In this document: positions 44,469-56,201 of the stretch, in pieces
How the letters are laid out: each line of letters opens with the position of its first letter
Numbering within the stretch: position 1 is the stretch's first letter
Translations under genes and position numbers: made by a program
The notes under the pieces: generated by a model
Told to the model about the DNA's origin: nothing
Database searches by the model: none
The model's input: the letters and a program-made list of their open reading frames with translations, nothing else
NCBI RefSeq assembly: GCF_021134715.1
Contig: NC_060018.1
Coordinates: forward strand, 8,201,501 to 8,265,500
DNA from: Daphnia pulex
Taxonomy: Eukaryota > Arthropoda > Branchiopoda > Diplostraca > Daphniidae
DNA length: 64,000 bases
Reading direction: 5' to 3'

Positions 44469-44550
44469 CGCAGATAGTAGGATTCGAACCTACGCTCCAA
44501 GATGGAAACTGATTTCGAGTCAGTCGCCTTAACCACTCGGCCATATCTGC
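44469..44550 (-). tRNA. tRNA-Ser-CGA: tRNA-Ser(CGA), T9
   Basis: Consensus copy with paired acceptor. Confidence 0.96.
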
Positions 44551-44627
44551 ATTAAATGATTTAGCAAAATATTTCGAATCTATCAGTACCTTTTAAGAGT
44601 GGAAAATATTTAATGGAAGAATTATAG

Positions 44628-44701
44628 TGGCCCGTAAGAGGATCGAACTCATGACCTCCGCGTTATTAGCACGGCGCTCTAACCAACTGAGCTAACAGGC
44701 C
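44628..44701 (-). tRNA. tRNA-Ile-AAT: tRNA-Ile(AAU), T9
   Basis: Consensus copy. Confidence 0.93.
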
Positions 44702-44964
44702 AATAAATTCTTAATATATTAATCAAAGGTTCATTCATCATCAGTTAGGTATACTCTGTGTGTCTTTAGAGAGAATGATTTAAGTTATCTACCAAGCAAC
44801 GCTATATCAGCAGCACATTTCAATCGTCACTGTGAAGACATGCAAGCCAGTGATATTCATTGAGTGTTCGAGATATATTTGTAGTTTTATTGATCTGACA
44901 TGATTCCCCATGGTTTGTGGTTAACTACTACTCATCATGAACTAATAGTTTCGTCATATGCTAT

Positions 44965-45048
44965 TAATCGTGGCGGGACTCGAACCCGCAATTTTCGGAT
45001 AACTACTTTCATAGAAGTCCGACGCCTTATCCATTAGGCCACACGACC
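44965..45048 (-). tRNA. tRNA-Arg-TCT: tRNA-Arg(UCU) with intron, T9
   Basis: Consensus copy. Confidence 0.94.
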
Positions 45049-45166
45049 TACACTTAAAGAAAGTGCTAGGATTTTGCATCTCTCATTTAACCTGCTCTTC
45101 AGTAAGGTCAAACGGAAATTTTGGTGAACCAATAAATATTATTACTAGATTGTCTGAAAATTCGGG

Positions 45167-45257
45167 GCAGTTGTGGCCGAGTGGTTAAGGCGATAGACTT
45201 GAAATCGATTCCTCTCTGAGGACTCTGAGGACGTAGGTTCGAACCCTACCAACTGCG
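45167..45257 (+). tRNA. tRNA-Ser-TGA: tRNA-Ser(UGA) with 9-nt duplication, T9
   Basis: The variable arm is lengthened by a tandem ctctgagga. The anticodon stem ATAGA/TCGAT has a mismatch. The same form occurs in T10, so the change spread between neighbours. Function is doubtful. Confidence 0.8.
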
Positions 45258-45668
45258 GTGAATTGCCATTTGTTTCACATGCTAGTATTTTCTAGTGGAA
45301 CAACTCATTTTCAATCGTTTACTAATATCTCAAATTTACGCATGATTACAAATATGATCTGTGCAGTCATGGGTATCCTAGGTCCCGGGATCTATCTCGG
45401 AGCCATAGACCATGACCTGTCACTTGGGGTTTCCAGAAACGTGTCTATTTTTCAGAGGCCAGTGCCGAAATGCATTATGGCGGTCTTTGAGTGTAGTTTA
45501 CAAACACAAAATGTAGTCAGAGACAAATTATAGGATGAAAGAATGTGAACTCATTTTGTTTACGAAGAATAGAAAAACGTCCGTACTTCCGTCCGTAAAA
45601 GATCTATAAGCAATCGTAAAATTTAAAAATGAACTCGAACGGAAAACTATTGCAATATCAATTATTAA

Positions 45669-45741
45669 GCCCGGTTAGCTCAGACGGTAGAGCGCGGGAC
45701 TTTTAATCCTGAGGTCAAGGGTTCAAGTCCCTTATCGGGCG
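45669..45741 (+). tRNA. tRNA-Lys-TTT: tRNA-Lys(UUU), T9
   Basis: Consensus copy. Confidence 0.96.
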
Positions 45742-46239
45742 GCTAGTCTTTTGATTTTAGTTAGTATTTTTGGTTTTCAACCATTTATTATCAAGTTAAT
45801 ATCGTTTGAAATCATTCACCATTATGGGCAGAATTCATAGATGTTCATAGACGACAACACGAGTTCTCATGGTGTTTCTTTATGTTAATTCCTACGATGT
45901 AGAGAAAGTGCGAACCAAAAGGAAGTACATTCGGATATAGGTCGTGGAACATACACAAATAATGAAATGAGATAGTGAGAAAGAGTATCCCTCATTGTGA
46001 GAGTAGAAAGCCTTGATATTTGATACAACTAATTGCAATAGTAAATGTATGTCCAGTTATAGAACTCGAAAGCTGTAAATAGAGTTTGTAGTTAAGATTA
46101 TTCAAAAAACATGGTTTTCAAGATTGAGACGATGTCCACAGACGGTAATCGCTGTATGTTTATATAACATGGGACGTTTGGCTATCTTCTAGGAAAAAGC
46201 TTTGCGTCATTCCTCGGATAGGAGATTCAACATAACTCA

Positions 46240-46312
46240 GCCTTTCTGGCCTAATGGATAAGGCACCGGCCTCCTAAGCCGGGGATTGCGAGTTCGAGTC
46301 TCGCCAGAGGTA
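46240..46312 (+). tRNA. tRNA-Arg-CCT: tRNA-Arg(CCU), T9
   Basis: GCCTTTC for GCCTTTG breaks the seventh acceptor pair. Confidence 0.9.
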
Positions 46313-46947
46313 GCGAGCAACCGAAACTATAATTATCGAAAATCGTCGTTAAATTGGCAATTACTTGTCTTTTGTTTTACTGTTTTCAAGCAAAAATTTT
46401 CATTGGTCCAAGTGTTGGGAAATCGCTGAAATGGCATGCTTAAACTTGGAAACCTTTGCCAGTGACAATTACTTGGCAGCGGAACTTATTCTGCTGTTTT
46501 ACAGGTGAACTCTGACTCTCTCATCCTTCTCTGCCGTCTTCACTGGTTCCTGGAGCAACAACGCGCTGAATTCAAGACGCTGGTCATGATGGTAAGGTGC
46601 ATTCTCGGCAACGTGTACTTGTTGTCTCTCATCTACTTTTAGAAACTATCTAAACCTGGCCTACGATCACAGACCTCGACTTCGATGGACCTGACTGTTC
46701 TTACCACTCGTACGGACCATTGTTGAGAGCATGCCTTATCCAGGGTCACCCCGTTGCTTAGTTTGTCTTGTCTTGTCCAGGGCCATCACATATGCTAAAG
46801 ACCTAAAGACCTTTCGTTCTTCTCTCGCTGTGTACTCCCCTACTGATTTTAAACTTGGATGTTCTCCCAAAAAATGACTAGAAATAACTTCTGGCGTCAC
46901 TTGATCAAATGTTGTGTAGTTACATTTACCAATAAAATGCCACAAAA

Positions 46948-47029
46948 CGCAGATAGTAGGATTCGAACCTACGCTCCAAGATGGAAACTGATTTCGAGTC
47001 AGTCGCCTTAACCACTCGGCCATATCTGC
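46948..47029 (-). tRNA. tRNA-Ser-CGA: tRNA-Ser(CGA), T10
   Basis: Consensus copy with paired acceptor. Confidence 0.96.
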
Positions 47030-47106
47030 ATTAAATGTTTTAGCAAAATATTTCGAATCTATCAGTACCTTTTAAGAGTGGAAAATATTTAATGGAAGAA
47101 TTATAG

Positions 47107-47180
47107 TGGCCCGTAAGAGGATCGAACTCATGACCTCCGCGTTATTAGCACGGCGCTCTAACCAACTGAGCTAACAGGCC
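47107..47180 (-). tRNA. tRNA-Ile-AAT: tRNA-Ile(AAU), T10
   Basis: Consensus copy. Confidence 0.93.
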
Positions 47181-47444
47181 AATAAATTCTTAATATATTA
47201 ATCAAAGGTTCATTCATCATCAGTTAGGTATACTCTGTGTGTCTTTAGAGAGAATGATTTAAGTTATCTACCAAGCAACGCTATATCAGCAGCACATTTC
47301 AATCGTCACTGTGAAGGCAATGCAAGCCAGTGATATTCATTGAGTGTTCGAGATATATTTGTAGTTTTATTGATCTGACATGATTCCCCATGGTTTGTGG
47401 TTAACTACTACTCATCATGAACTAATAGTTTCGTCATATGCTAT

Positions 47445-47528
47445 TAATCGTGGCGGGACTCGAACCCGCAATTTTCGGATAACTACTTTCATAGAAGTCC
47501 GACGCCTTATCCATTAGGCCACACGACC
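47445..47528 (-). tRNA. tRNA-Arg-TCT: tRNA-Arg(UCU) with intron, T10
   Basis: Consensus copy. Confidence 0.94.
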
Positions 47529-47646
47529 TACACTTAAAGAAAGTGCTAGGATTTTGCATCTCTCATTTAACCTGCTCTTCAGTAAGGTCAAACGGAAATT
47601 TTGGTGAACCAATAAATATTATTACTAGATTGTCTGAAAATTCGGG

Positions 47647-47737
47647 GCAGTTGTGGCCGAGTGGTTAAGGCGATAGACTTGAAATCGATTCCTCTCTGAG
47701 GACTCTGAGGACGTAGGTTCGAACCCTACCAACTGCG
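47647..47737 (+). tRNA. tRNA-Ser-TGA: tRNA-Ser(UGA) with 9-nt duplication, T10
   Basis: Same enlarged variable arm and anticodon-stem mismatch as T9. Confidence 0.8.
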
Positions 47738-48148
47738 GTGAATTGCCATTTGTTTCACATGCTAGTATTTTCTAGTGGAACAACTCATTTTCAATCGTTT
47801 ACTAATATCTCAAATTTACGCATGATTACAAATATGATCTGTGCAGTCATGGGTATCCTAGGTCCCGGGATCTATCTCGGAGCCATAGACCATGACCTGT
47901 CACTTGGGGTTTCCAGAAACGTGTCTATTTTTCAGAGGTCAGTGCCAAAATGCATTATGGCGGTCTTTGAGTGTAGTTTACAAACACAAAATGTAGTCAG
48001 AGACAAATTATAGGATGAAAGAATGTGAACTCATTTTGTTTACGAAGAATAGAAAAACGTCCGTACTTCCGTCCGTAAAAGATCTATAAGCAATCGTAAA
48101 ATTTAAAAATGAACTCGAACGGAAAACTATTGCAATATCAATTATTAA

Positions 48149-48221
48149 GCCCGGTTAGCTCAGACAGTAGAGCGCGGGACTTTTAATCCTGAGGTCAAGG
48201 GTTCAAGTCCCTTATCGGGCG
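48149..48221 (+). tRNA. tRNA-Lys-TTT: tRNA-Lys(UUU), T10
   Basis: The D loop reads ACAGTA for ACGGTA, losing one of the conserved G18-G19 pair and weakening box A. Shared with T11. Confidence 0.88.
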
Positions 48222-48719
48222 GCTAGTCTTTTGATTTTAGTTAGTATTTTTGGTTTTCAACCATTTATTATCAAGTTAATATCGTTTGAAATCATTCACC
48301 ATTATGGGCAGAATTCATAGATGTTCATAGACGACAACACGAGTTCTCATGGTGTTTCTTTATGTTAATTCCTACGATGTAGAGAAAGTGCGAACCAAAA
48401 GGAAGTACATTCGGATATAGGTCGTGGAACATACACAAATAATGAAATGAGATAGTGAGAAAGAGTATCCTTCATTGTGAGAGTAGAAAGCCTTGATATT
48501 TGATAAAACTAATTGCAATAGTAAATGTATGTCCAGTTATAGAACTCGAAAGCTGTAAATAGAGTTTGTAGTTAAGATTATTCAAAAAACATGGTTTTCA
48601 AGATTGAGACGATGTCCACAGACGGTAATCGCTGTATGTTTATATAACATGGGACGTTTGGCTATCTTCTAGGAAAAAGCTTTGCGTCATTCCTCGGATA
48701 GGAGGTTCAACATAACTCA

Positions 48720-48792
48720 GCCTTTGTGGCCCGATGGGTAAGGCACCGGCCTCCTAAGCCGGGGATTGCGAGTTCGAGTCTCGCCAGAGGTA
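48720..48792 (+). tRNA. tRNA-Arg-CCT: tRNA-Arg(CCU), T10
   Basis: D-loop variant CCCGATGGGTA; anticodon arm consensus. Confidence 0.93.
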
Positions 48793-49427
48793 GCGAGCAA
48801 CCGAAACTATAATTATCGAAAATCGTCGTTAAATTGGCAATTACTTGTCTTTTGTTTTACTGTTTTCAAGCAAAAATTTTCATTGGTCCAAGTGTTGGGA
48901 AATCGCTGAAATGGCATGCTTAAACTTGGAAACTTTTGCCAGTGACAATTACTTGGCAGCGGAACTTATTCTGCTGTTTTACAGGTGAACTCTGACTCTC
49001 TCATCCTTCTCTGCCGTCTTCACTGGTTCCTGGAGCAACAACGCGCTGAATTCAAGACGCTGGTCATGATGGTAAGGTGCATTCTCGGCAACGTGTACTT
49101 GTTGTCTCTCATCTACTTTTAGAAACTATCTAAACCTGGCCTACGATCACAGACCTCGACTTCGATGGACCTGACTGTTCTTACCACTCGTACGGACCAT
49201 TGTTGAGAGCATGCCTTATCCAGGGTCACCCCGTTGCTTAGTTTGTCTTGTCTTGTCCAGGGCCATCACATATGCTAAAGACCTAAAGACCTTTCGTTCT
49301 TCTCTCACTGTGTACTCCCCTACTGATTTTAAACTTGGATGTTCTCCCAAAAAATGACTAGAAATAACTTCTGGCGTCACTTGATCAAATGTTGTGTAGT
49401 TACATTTAGCAATAAAATGCCACAAAA

Positions 49428-49509
49428 CGCAGATAGTAGGATTCGAACCTACGCTCCAAGATGGAAACTGATTTCGAGTCAGTCGCCTTAACCACTCGGC
49501 CATGACTGC
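49428..49509 (-). tRNA. tRNA-Ser-CGA: tRNA-Ser(CGA), T11
   Basis: Acceptor mismatched form GCAGTCA/TATCTGC; anticodon CGA kept. Confidence 0.88.
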
Positions 49510-49586
49510 ATTAAATGATTTAGCAAAATATCTCGAATCTATCAGTACCTTTTTAGAGTGGAAAATATTTAATGGAAGAATTATAG

Positions 49587-49660
49587 TGGCCCGTAAGAGG
49601 ATCGAACTCATGACCTCCGCGTTATTAGCACGGCGCTCTAACCAACTGAGCTAACAGGCC
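49587..49660 (-). tRNA. tRNA-Ile-AAT: tRNA-Ile(AAU), T11
   Basis: Consensus copy. Confidence 0.93.
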
Positions 49661-49924
49661 AATAAATTCTTAATATATTAATCAAAGGTTCATTCATCAT
49701 CAGTTAGGTATACTCTGTGTGTCTTTAGAGAGAATTATTTAAGTTATCTACCAAGCAACGCTATATCAGCAGCACATTTCAATCGTCACTGTGAAGGCAA
49801 TGCAAGCCAGTGATATTCATTGAGTGTTCGAGATATATTTGTAGTTTTATTGATCTGGCATGATTCCCCATGGTTTGTGGTTAACTACTACTCATCATGA
49901 ACTAATAGTTTCGTCATATGCTAT

Positions 49925-50008
49925 TAATCGTGGCGGGACTCGAACCCACAATTTTCGGATAACTACTTTCATAGAAGTCCGACGCCTTATCCATTAGGCC
50001 ACACGACC
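49925..50008 (-). tRNA. tRNA-Arg-TCT: tRNA-Arg(UCU) with intron, T11
   Basis: GTGGG T-stem variant as in T1. Confidence 0.93.
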
Positions 50009-50126
50009 TACACTTAAAGAAAGTGCTAGGATTTTGCATCTCTCATTTAACCTGCTCTTCAGTAAGGTCAAACGGAAATTTTGGTGAACCAATAAATATT
50101 ATTACTAGATTGTCTGAAAATTCGGG

Positions 50127-50208
50127 GCAGTTGTGGCCGAGTGGTTAAGGCGATAGACTTGAAATCTATTCCTCTCTGAGGGCGTAGGTTCGAACCCTAC
50201 CAACTGCG
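50127..50208 (+). tRNA. tRNA-Ser-TGA: tRNA-Ser(UGA), T11
   Basis: Consensus copy. Confidence 0.96.
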
Positions 50209-50619
50209 GTGAATTGCCATTTGTTTCACATGCTAGTATTTTCTAGTGGAACAACTCATTTTCAATCGTTTACTAATATCTCAAATTTACGCATGATTAC
50301 AAATATGATCTGTGCAGTCATGGGTATCCTAGGTCCCGGGATCTATCTCGGAGCCATAGACCATGACCTGTCACTTGGGGTTTCCAGAAACGTGTCTATT
50401 TTTCAGAGGTCAGTGCCAAAATGCATTATGGCGGTCTTTGAGTGTAGTTTACAAACACAAAATGTAGTCAGAGACAAATTATAGGATGAAAGAATGTGAA
50501 CTCATTTTGTTTACGAAGAATAGAAAAACGTCCGTACTTCCGTCCGTAAAAGATCTATAAGCAATCGTAAAATTTAAAAATGAACTCGAACGGAAAACTA
50601 TTGCAATATCAATTATTAA

Positions 50620-50692
50620 GCCCGGTTAGCTCAGACAGTAGAGCGCGGGACTTTTAATCCTGAGGTCAAGGGTTCAAGTCCCTTAACGGGCG
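50620..50692 (+). tRNA. tRNA-Lys-TTT: tRNA-Lys(UUU), T11
   Basis: ACAGTA D-loop variant plus aacgggc in the 3' acceptor strand, which replaces a G-U wobble by a mismatch. Confidence 0.87.
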
Positions 50693-51190
50693 GCTAGTCT
50701 TTTGATTTTAGTTAGTATTTTTGGTTTTCAACCATTTATTATCAAGTTAATATCGTTTGAAATCATTCACCATTATGGGCAGAATTCATAGATGTTCATA
50801 GACGACAACACGAGTTCTCATGGTGTTTCTTTATGTTAATTCCTACGATGTAGAGAAAGTGCGAACCAAAAGGAAGTACATTCGGATATAGGTCGTGGAA
50901 CATACACAAATAATGAAATGAGATAGTGAGAAAGAGTATCCTTCATTGTGAGAGTAGAAAGCCTTGATATTTGATAAAACTAATTGCAATAGTAAATGTA
51001 TGTCCAGTTATAGAACTCGAAAGCTGTAAATAGAGTTTGTAGTTAAGATTATTCAAAAAACATGGTTTTCAAGATTGAGACGATGTCCACAGACGGTAAT
51101 CGCTGTATGTTTATATAACATGGGACGTTTGGCTATCTTCTAGGAAAAAGCTTTGCGTCATTCCTCGGATAGGAGGTTCAACATAACTCA

Positions 51191-51263
51191 GCCTTTGTGG
51201 CCCGATGGGTAAGGCACCGGCCTCCTAAGCCGGGGATTGCGAGTTCGAGTCTCGCCAGAGGTA
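51191..51263 (+). tRNA. tRNA-Arg-CCT: tRNA-Arg(CCU), T11
   Basis: CCCGATGGGTA D-loop variant, identical to T10. Confidence 0.93.
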
Positions 51264-51898
51264 GCGAGCAACCGAAACTATAATTATCGAAAATCGTCGT
51301 TAAATTGGCAATTACTTGTCTTTTGTTTTACTGTTTTCAAGCAAAAATTTTCATTGGTCCAAGTGTTGGGAAATCGCTGAAATGGCATGCTTAAACTTGG
51401 AAACTTTTGCCAGTGACAATTACTTGGCAGCGGAACTTATTCTGCTGTTTTACAGGTGAACTCTGACTCTCTCATCCTTCTCTGCCGTCTTCACTGGTTC
51501 CTGGAGCAACAACGCGCTGAATTCAAGACGCTGGTCATGATGGTAAGGTGCATTCTCGGCAACGTGTACTTGTTGTCTCTCATCTACTTTTAGAAACTAT
51601 CTAAACCTGGCCTACGATCACAGACCTCGACTTCGATGGACCTGACTGTTCTTACCACTCGTACGGACCATTGTTGAGAGCATGCCTTATCCAGGGTCAC
51701 CCCGTTGCTTAGTTTGTCTTGTCTTGTCCAGGGCCATCACATATGCTAAAGACCTAAAGACCTTTCGTTCTTCTCTCACTGTGTACTCCCCTACTGATTT
51801 TAAACTTGGATGTTCTCCCAAAAAATGACTAGAAATAACTTCTGGCGTCACTTGATCAAATGTTGTGTAGTTACATTTACCAATAAAATGCCACAAAA

Positions 51899-51980
51899 CG
51901 CAGATAGTAGGATTCGAACCTACGCTCCAAGATGGAAACTGATTTCGAGTCAGTCGCCTTAACCACTCGGCCATGACTGC
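51899..51980 (-). tRNA. tRNA-Ser-CGA: tRNA-Ser(CGA), T12
   Basis: Acceptor mismatched form GCAGTCA/TATCTGC. Confidence 0.88.
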
Positions 51981-52057
51981 ATTAAATGATTTAGCAAAAT
52001 ATCTCGAATCTATCAGTACCTTTTTAGAGTGGAAAATATTTAATGGAAGAATTATAG

Positions 52058-52131
52058 TGGCCCGTAAGAGGATCGAACTCATGACCTCCGCGTTATTAGC
52101 ACGGCGCTCTAACCAACTGAGCTAACAGGCC
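52058..52131 (-). tRNA. tRNA-Ile-AAT: tRNA-Ile(AAU), T12
   Basis: Consensus copy. Confidence 0.93.
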
Positions 52132-52395
52132 AATAAATTCTTAATATATTAATCAAAGGTTCATTCATCATCAGTTAGGTATACTCTGTGTGTCTTTAGA
52201 GAGAATTATTTAAGTTATCTACCAAGCAACGCTATATCAGCAGCACATTTCAATCGTCACTGTGAAGGCAATGCAAGCCAGTGATATTCATTGAGTGTTC
52301 GAGATATATTTGTAGTTTTATTGATCTGGCATGATTCCCCATGGTTTGTGGTTAACTACTACTCATCATGAACTAATAGTTTCGTCATATGCTAT

Positions 52396-52479
52396 TAATC
52401 GTGGCGGGACTCGAACCCACAATTTTCGGATAACTACTTTCATAGAAGTCCGACGCCTTATCCATTAGGCCACACGACC
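52396..52479 (-). tRNA. tRNA-Arg-TCT: tRNA-Arg(UCU) with intron, T12
   Basis: GTGGG T-stem variant. Confidence 0.93.
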
Positions 52480-52597
52480 TACACTTAAAGAAAGTGCTAG
52501 GATTTTGCATCTCTCATTTAACCTGCTCTTCAGTAAGGTCAAACGGAAATTTTGGTGAACCAATAAATATTATTACTAGATTGTCTGAAAATTCGGG

Positions 52598-52679
52598 GCA
52601 GTTGTGGCCGAGTGGTTAAGGCGATAGACTTGAAATCTATTCCTCTCTGAGGGCGTAGGTTCGAACCCTACCAACTGCG
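52598..52679 (+). tRNA. tRNA-Ser-TGA: tRNA-Ser(UGA), T12
   Basis: Consensus copy. Confidence 0.96.
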
Positions 52680-53090
52680 GTGAATTGCCATTTGTTTCAC
52701 ATGCTAGTATTTTCTAGTGGAACAACTCATTTTCAATCGTTTACTAATATCTCAAATTTACGCATGATTACAAATATGATCTGTGCAGTCATGGGTATCC
52801 TAGGTCCCGGGATCTATCTCGGAGCCATAGACCATGACCTGTCACTTGGGGTTTCCAGAAACGTGTCTATTTTTCAGAGGCCAGTGCCGAAATGCATTAT
52901 GGCGGTCTTTGAGTGTAGTTTACAAACACAAAATGTAGTCAGAGACAAATTATAGGATGAAAGAATGTGAACTCATTTTGTTTACGAAGAATAGAAAAAC
53001 GTCCGTTCTTCCGTCCGTAAAAGATCTATAAGCAATCGTAAAATTTAAAAATGAACTCGAACGGAAAACTATTGCAATATCAATTATTAA

Positions 53091-53163
53091 GCCCGGTTAG
53101 CTCAGACGGTAGAGCGCGGGACTTTTAATCCTGAGGTCAAGGGTTCAAGTCCTATATCGGGCG
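53091..53163 (+). tRNA. tRNA-Lys-TTT: tRNA-Lys(UUU), T12
   Basis: 3' T-stem strand reads CCTAT for CCCTT, giving mismatches. Confidence 0.88.
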
Positions 53164-53661
53164 GCTAGTCTTTTGATTTTAGTTAGTATTTTTGGTTTTC
53201 CACCATTTATTATCAAGTTAATATCGTTTGAAATCATTCACCATTATGGGCAGAATTCATAGATGTTCATAGACGACAACACGAGTTCTCATGGTGTTTC
53301 TTTATGTTAATTCCTACGATGTAGAGAAAGTGCGAACCAAAAGGAAGTACATTCGGATATAGGTCGTGGAACATACACAAATAATGAAATGAGATAGTGA
53401 GAAAGAGTATCCCTCATTGTGAGAGTAGAAAGCCTTGATATTTGATACAACTAATTGCAATAGTAAATGTATGTCCAGTTATAGAACTCGAAAGCTGTAA
53501 ATAGAATTTGTAGTTAAGATTATTCAAAAAACATGGTTTTCAAGATTGAGACGATGTCCACAGACGGTAATCGCTGTATGTTTATATAACATGGGACGTT
53601 TGGCTATCTTCTAGGAAAAAGCTTTGCGTCATTCCTCGGATAGGAGGTTCAACATAACTCA

Positions 53662-53734
53662 GCCTTTGTGGCCCAATGGGTAAGGCACCGGCCTCCTACG
53701 CCGGGGATTGCGAGTTCGAGTCTCGCCAGAGGTA
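53662..53734 (+). tRNA. tRNA-Arg-CCT: tRNA-Arg(CCU), T12
   Basis: Loop CTCCTAC and D loop CAATGGGTA, identical to T1. Confidence 0.9.
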
Positions 53735-54369
53735 GCGAGCAACCGAAACTATAATTATCGAAAATCGTCGTTAAATTGGCAATTACTTGTCTTTTGTTTT
53801 ACTGTTTTCAAGCAAAAATTTTCATTGGTCCAAGTGTTGGGAAATCGCTGAAATGGCATGCTTAAACTTGGAAACCTTTGCCAGTGACAATTACTTGGCA
53901 GCGGAACTTATTCTGCTGTTTTACAGGTGAACTCTGACTCTCTCATCCTTCTCTGCCGTCTTCACTGGTTCCTGGAGCAACAACGCGCTGAATTCAAGAC
54001 GCTGGTCATGATGGTAAGGTGCATTCTCGGCAACGTGTACTTGTTGTCTCTCATCTACTTTTAGAAACTATCTAAACCTGGCCTACGATCACAGACCTCG
54101 ACTTTGATGGACCTGACTGTTCTTACCACTCGTACGGACCATTGTTGAGAGCATGCCTTATCCAGGGTCACCCCGTTGCTTAGTTTGTCTTGTCTTGTCC
54201 AGGGCCATCACATATGCTAAAGACCTAAAGACCTTTCGTTCTTCTCTCACTGTGTACTCCCCTACTGATTTTAAACTTGGATGTTCTCCCAAAAAATGAC
54301 TAGAAATAACTTCTGGCGTCACTTGATCAAATGTTGTGTAGTTACATTTACCAATAAAATGCCACAAAA

Positions 54370-54447
54370 CGCAGATAGTAGGATTCGAACCTACGAAGAT
54401 GGAAACTGATTTCGAGTCAGTCGCCTTAACCACTCGGCCATATCTGC
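54370..54447 (-). tRNA. tRNA-Ser-CGA: tRNA-Ser(CGA) with shortened variable arm, T13
   Basis: 78 nt; a 4-nt deletion removes half of the variable-arm stem. Acceptor is paired. Confidence 0.85.
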
Positions 54448-54524
54448 ATTAAATGTTTTAGCAAAATATTTCGAATGTATCAGTACCTTTTTAGAGTGGA
54501 AAATATTTAATGGAAGAATTATAG

Positions 54525-54598
54525 TGGCCCGTAAGAGGATCGAACTCATGACCTCCGCGTTATTAGCACGGCGCTCTAACCAACTGAGCTAAAAGGCC
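54525..54598 (-). tRNA. tRNA-Ile-AAT: tRNA-Ile(AAU), T13 variant
   Basis: GGCCTTT acceptor variant as in T3. Confidence 0.9.
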
Positions 54599-54862
54599 AA
54601 TAAATTCTTGATATATAAATCAAAGGTTCATTCATCATCAGTTAGGTATACTCTGTGTGTCTTTAGAGAGAATGATTTAAGTTATCTACCAAGCAACGCT
54701 ATATCAGCAGCACATTTCAATCGTCACTGTGAAGGCAATGCAAGCCAGTGATATTCATTGAGTGTTCGAGATATATTTGTAGTTTTATTGATCTGACATG
54801 ATTCCCCATGGTTTGTGGTTAACTACTACTCATCATGAACTAATAGTTTCGTCATATGCTAT

Positions 54863-54946
54863 TAATCGTGGCGGGACTCGAACCCGCAATTTTCGGATAA
54901 CTACTTTCATAGAAGTCCGACGCCTTATCCATTAGGCCACACGACC
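54863..54946 (-). tRNA. tRNA-Arg-TCT: tRNA-Arg(UCU) with intron, T13
   Basis: Consensus copy. Confidence 0.94.
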
Positions 54947-55064
54947 TACACTTAAAGAAAGTGCTAGGATTTTGCATCTCTCATTTAACCTGCTCTTCAG
55001 TAAGGTCAAACGGAAATTTTGGTGAACCAATAAATATTATTACTAGATTGTCTGAATATTCGGG

Positions 55065-55146
55065 GCAGTTGTGGCCGAGTGGTTAAGGCGATAGACTTGA
55101 AATCTATTCCTCTCTGAGGGCGTAGGTTCGAACCCTACCAACTGCG
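55065..55146 (+). tRNA. tRNA-Ser-TGA: tRNA-Ser(UGA), T13
   Basis: Consensus copy. Confidence 0.96.
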
Positions 55147-55557
55147 GTGAATTGCCATTTGTTTCACATGCTAGTATTTTCTAGTGGAACAACTCATTTT
55201 CAATCGTTTACTAATATCTCAAATTTACGCATGATTACAAATATGATCTGTGCAGTCATGGGTATCCTAGGTCCCGGGATCTATCTCGGAGCCATAGACC
55301 ATGACCTGTCACTTGGGGTTTCCAGAAACGTGTCTATTTTTCAGAGGCCAGTGCCGAAATGCATTATGGCGGTCTTTGAGTGTAGTTTACAAACACAAAA
55401 TGTAGTCAGAGACAAATTATAGGATGAAAGAATGTGAACTCATTTTGTTTACGAAGAATAGAAAAACGTCCGTACTTCCGTCCGTAAAAGATCTATAAGC
55501 AATCGTAAAATTAAAAAATGAACTCGAACGGAAAACTATTGCAATATCAATTATTAA

Positions 55558-55630
55558 GCCCGGTTAGCTCAGACGGTAGAGCGCGGGACTTTTAATCCTG
55601 AGGTCAAGGGTTCAAGTCGCTTATCGGGCG
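55558..55630 (+). tRNA. tRNA-Lys-TTT: tRNA-Lys(UUU), T13
   Basis: T-stem mismatch variant gtcgctt. Confidence 0.9.
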
Positions 55631-56128
55631 GCTAGTCTTTTGATTTTAGTTAGTATTTTTGGTTTTCCACCATTTATTATCAAGTTAATATCGTTTGAAA
55701 TCATTCACCATTATGGGCAGAATTCATAGATGTTCATAGACGACAACACGAGTTCTCATGGTGTTTCTTTATGTTAATTCCTACGATGTAGAGAAAGTGC
55801 GAACCAAAAGGAAGTACATTCGGATATAGGTCGTGGAACATACACAAATAATGAAATGAGATAGTGAGAAAGAGTATCCCTCATTGTGAGAGTAGAAAGC
55901 CTTGATATTTGATAAAACTAATTGCAATAGTAAATGTATGTCCAGTTATAGAACTCGAAAGCTGTAAATAGAGTTTGTAGTTAAGATTATTCAAAAAACA
56001 TGGTTTTCAAGATTGAGACGATGTCCACAGACGGTAATCGCTGTATGTTTATATAACATGGGACGTTTGGCTATCTTCTAGGAAAAAGCTTTGCGTCATT
56101 CCTCGGATAGGAGATTCAACATAACTCA

Positions 56129-56201
56129 GCCTTTGTGGCCTAATGGATAAGGCACTGGCCTCCTAAGCCGGGGATTGCGAGTTCGAGTCTCGCCAGAGGT
56201 A
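56129..56201 (+). tRNA. tRNA-Arg-CCT: tRNA-Arg(CCU), T13
   Basis: Anticodon stem CTGGC/GCCGG with one wobble; loop CTCCTAA intact. Confidence 0.95.

Larger units (their letters stand above)
44423..46901. repeat. tRNA block T9
   Basis: 2479 bp: one base lost in gaagacatgc near 44836 and nine gained inside tRNA-Ser(UGA). LINE remnant 46504-46841. Confidence 0.97.
46902..49381. repeat. tRNA block T10
   Basis: 2480 bp. LINE remnant 48984-49321. Left half resembles T9, right half resembles T11 (cagaggtcagtgccaaaa near 47935, gacagtag in tRNA-Lys). Confidence 0.97.
49382..51852. repeat. tRNA block T11
   Basis: 2471 bp. LINE remnant 51455-51792. Shares agaattattt near 49732 and gatctggcatg with T12. 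Confidence 0.97.
51853..54323. repeat. tRNA block T12
   Basis: 2471 bp. LINE remnant 53926-54263. Right half matches T1. Confidence 0.97.
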
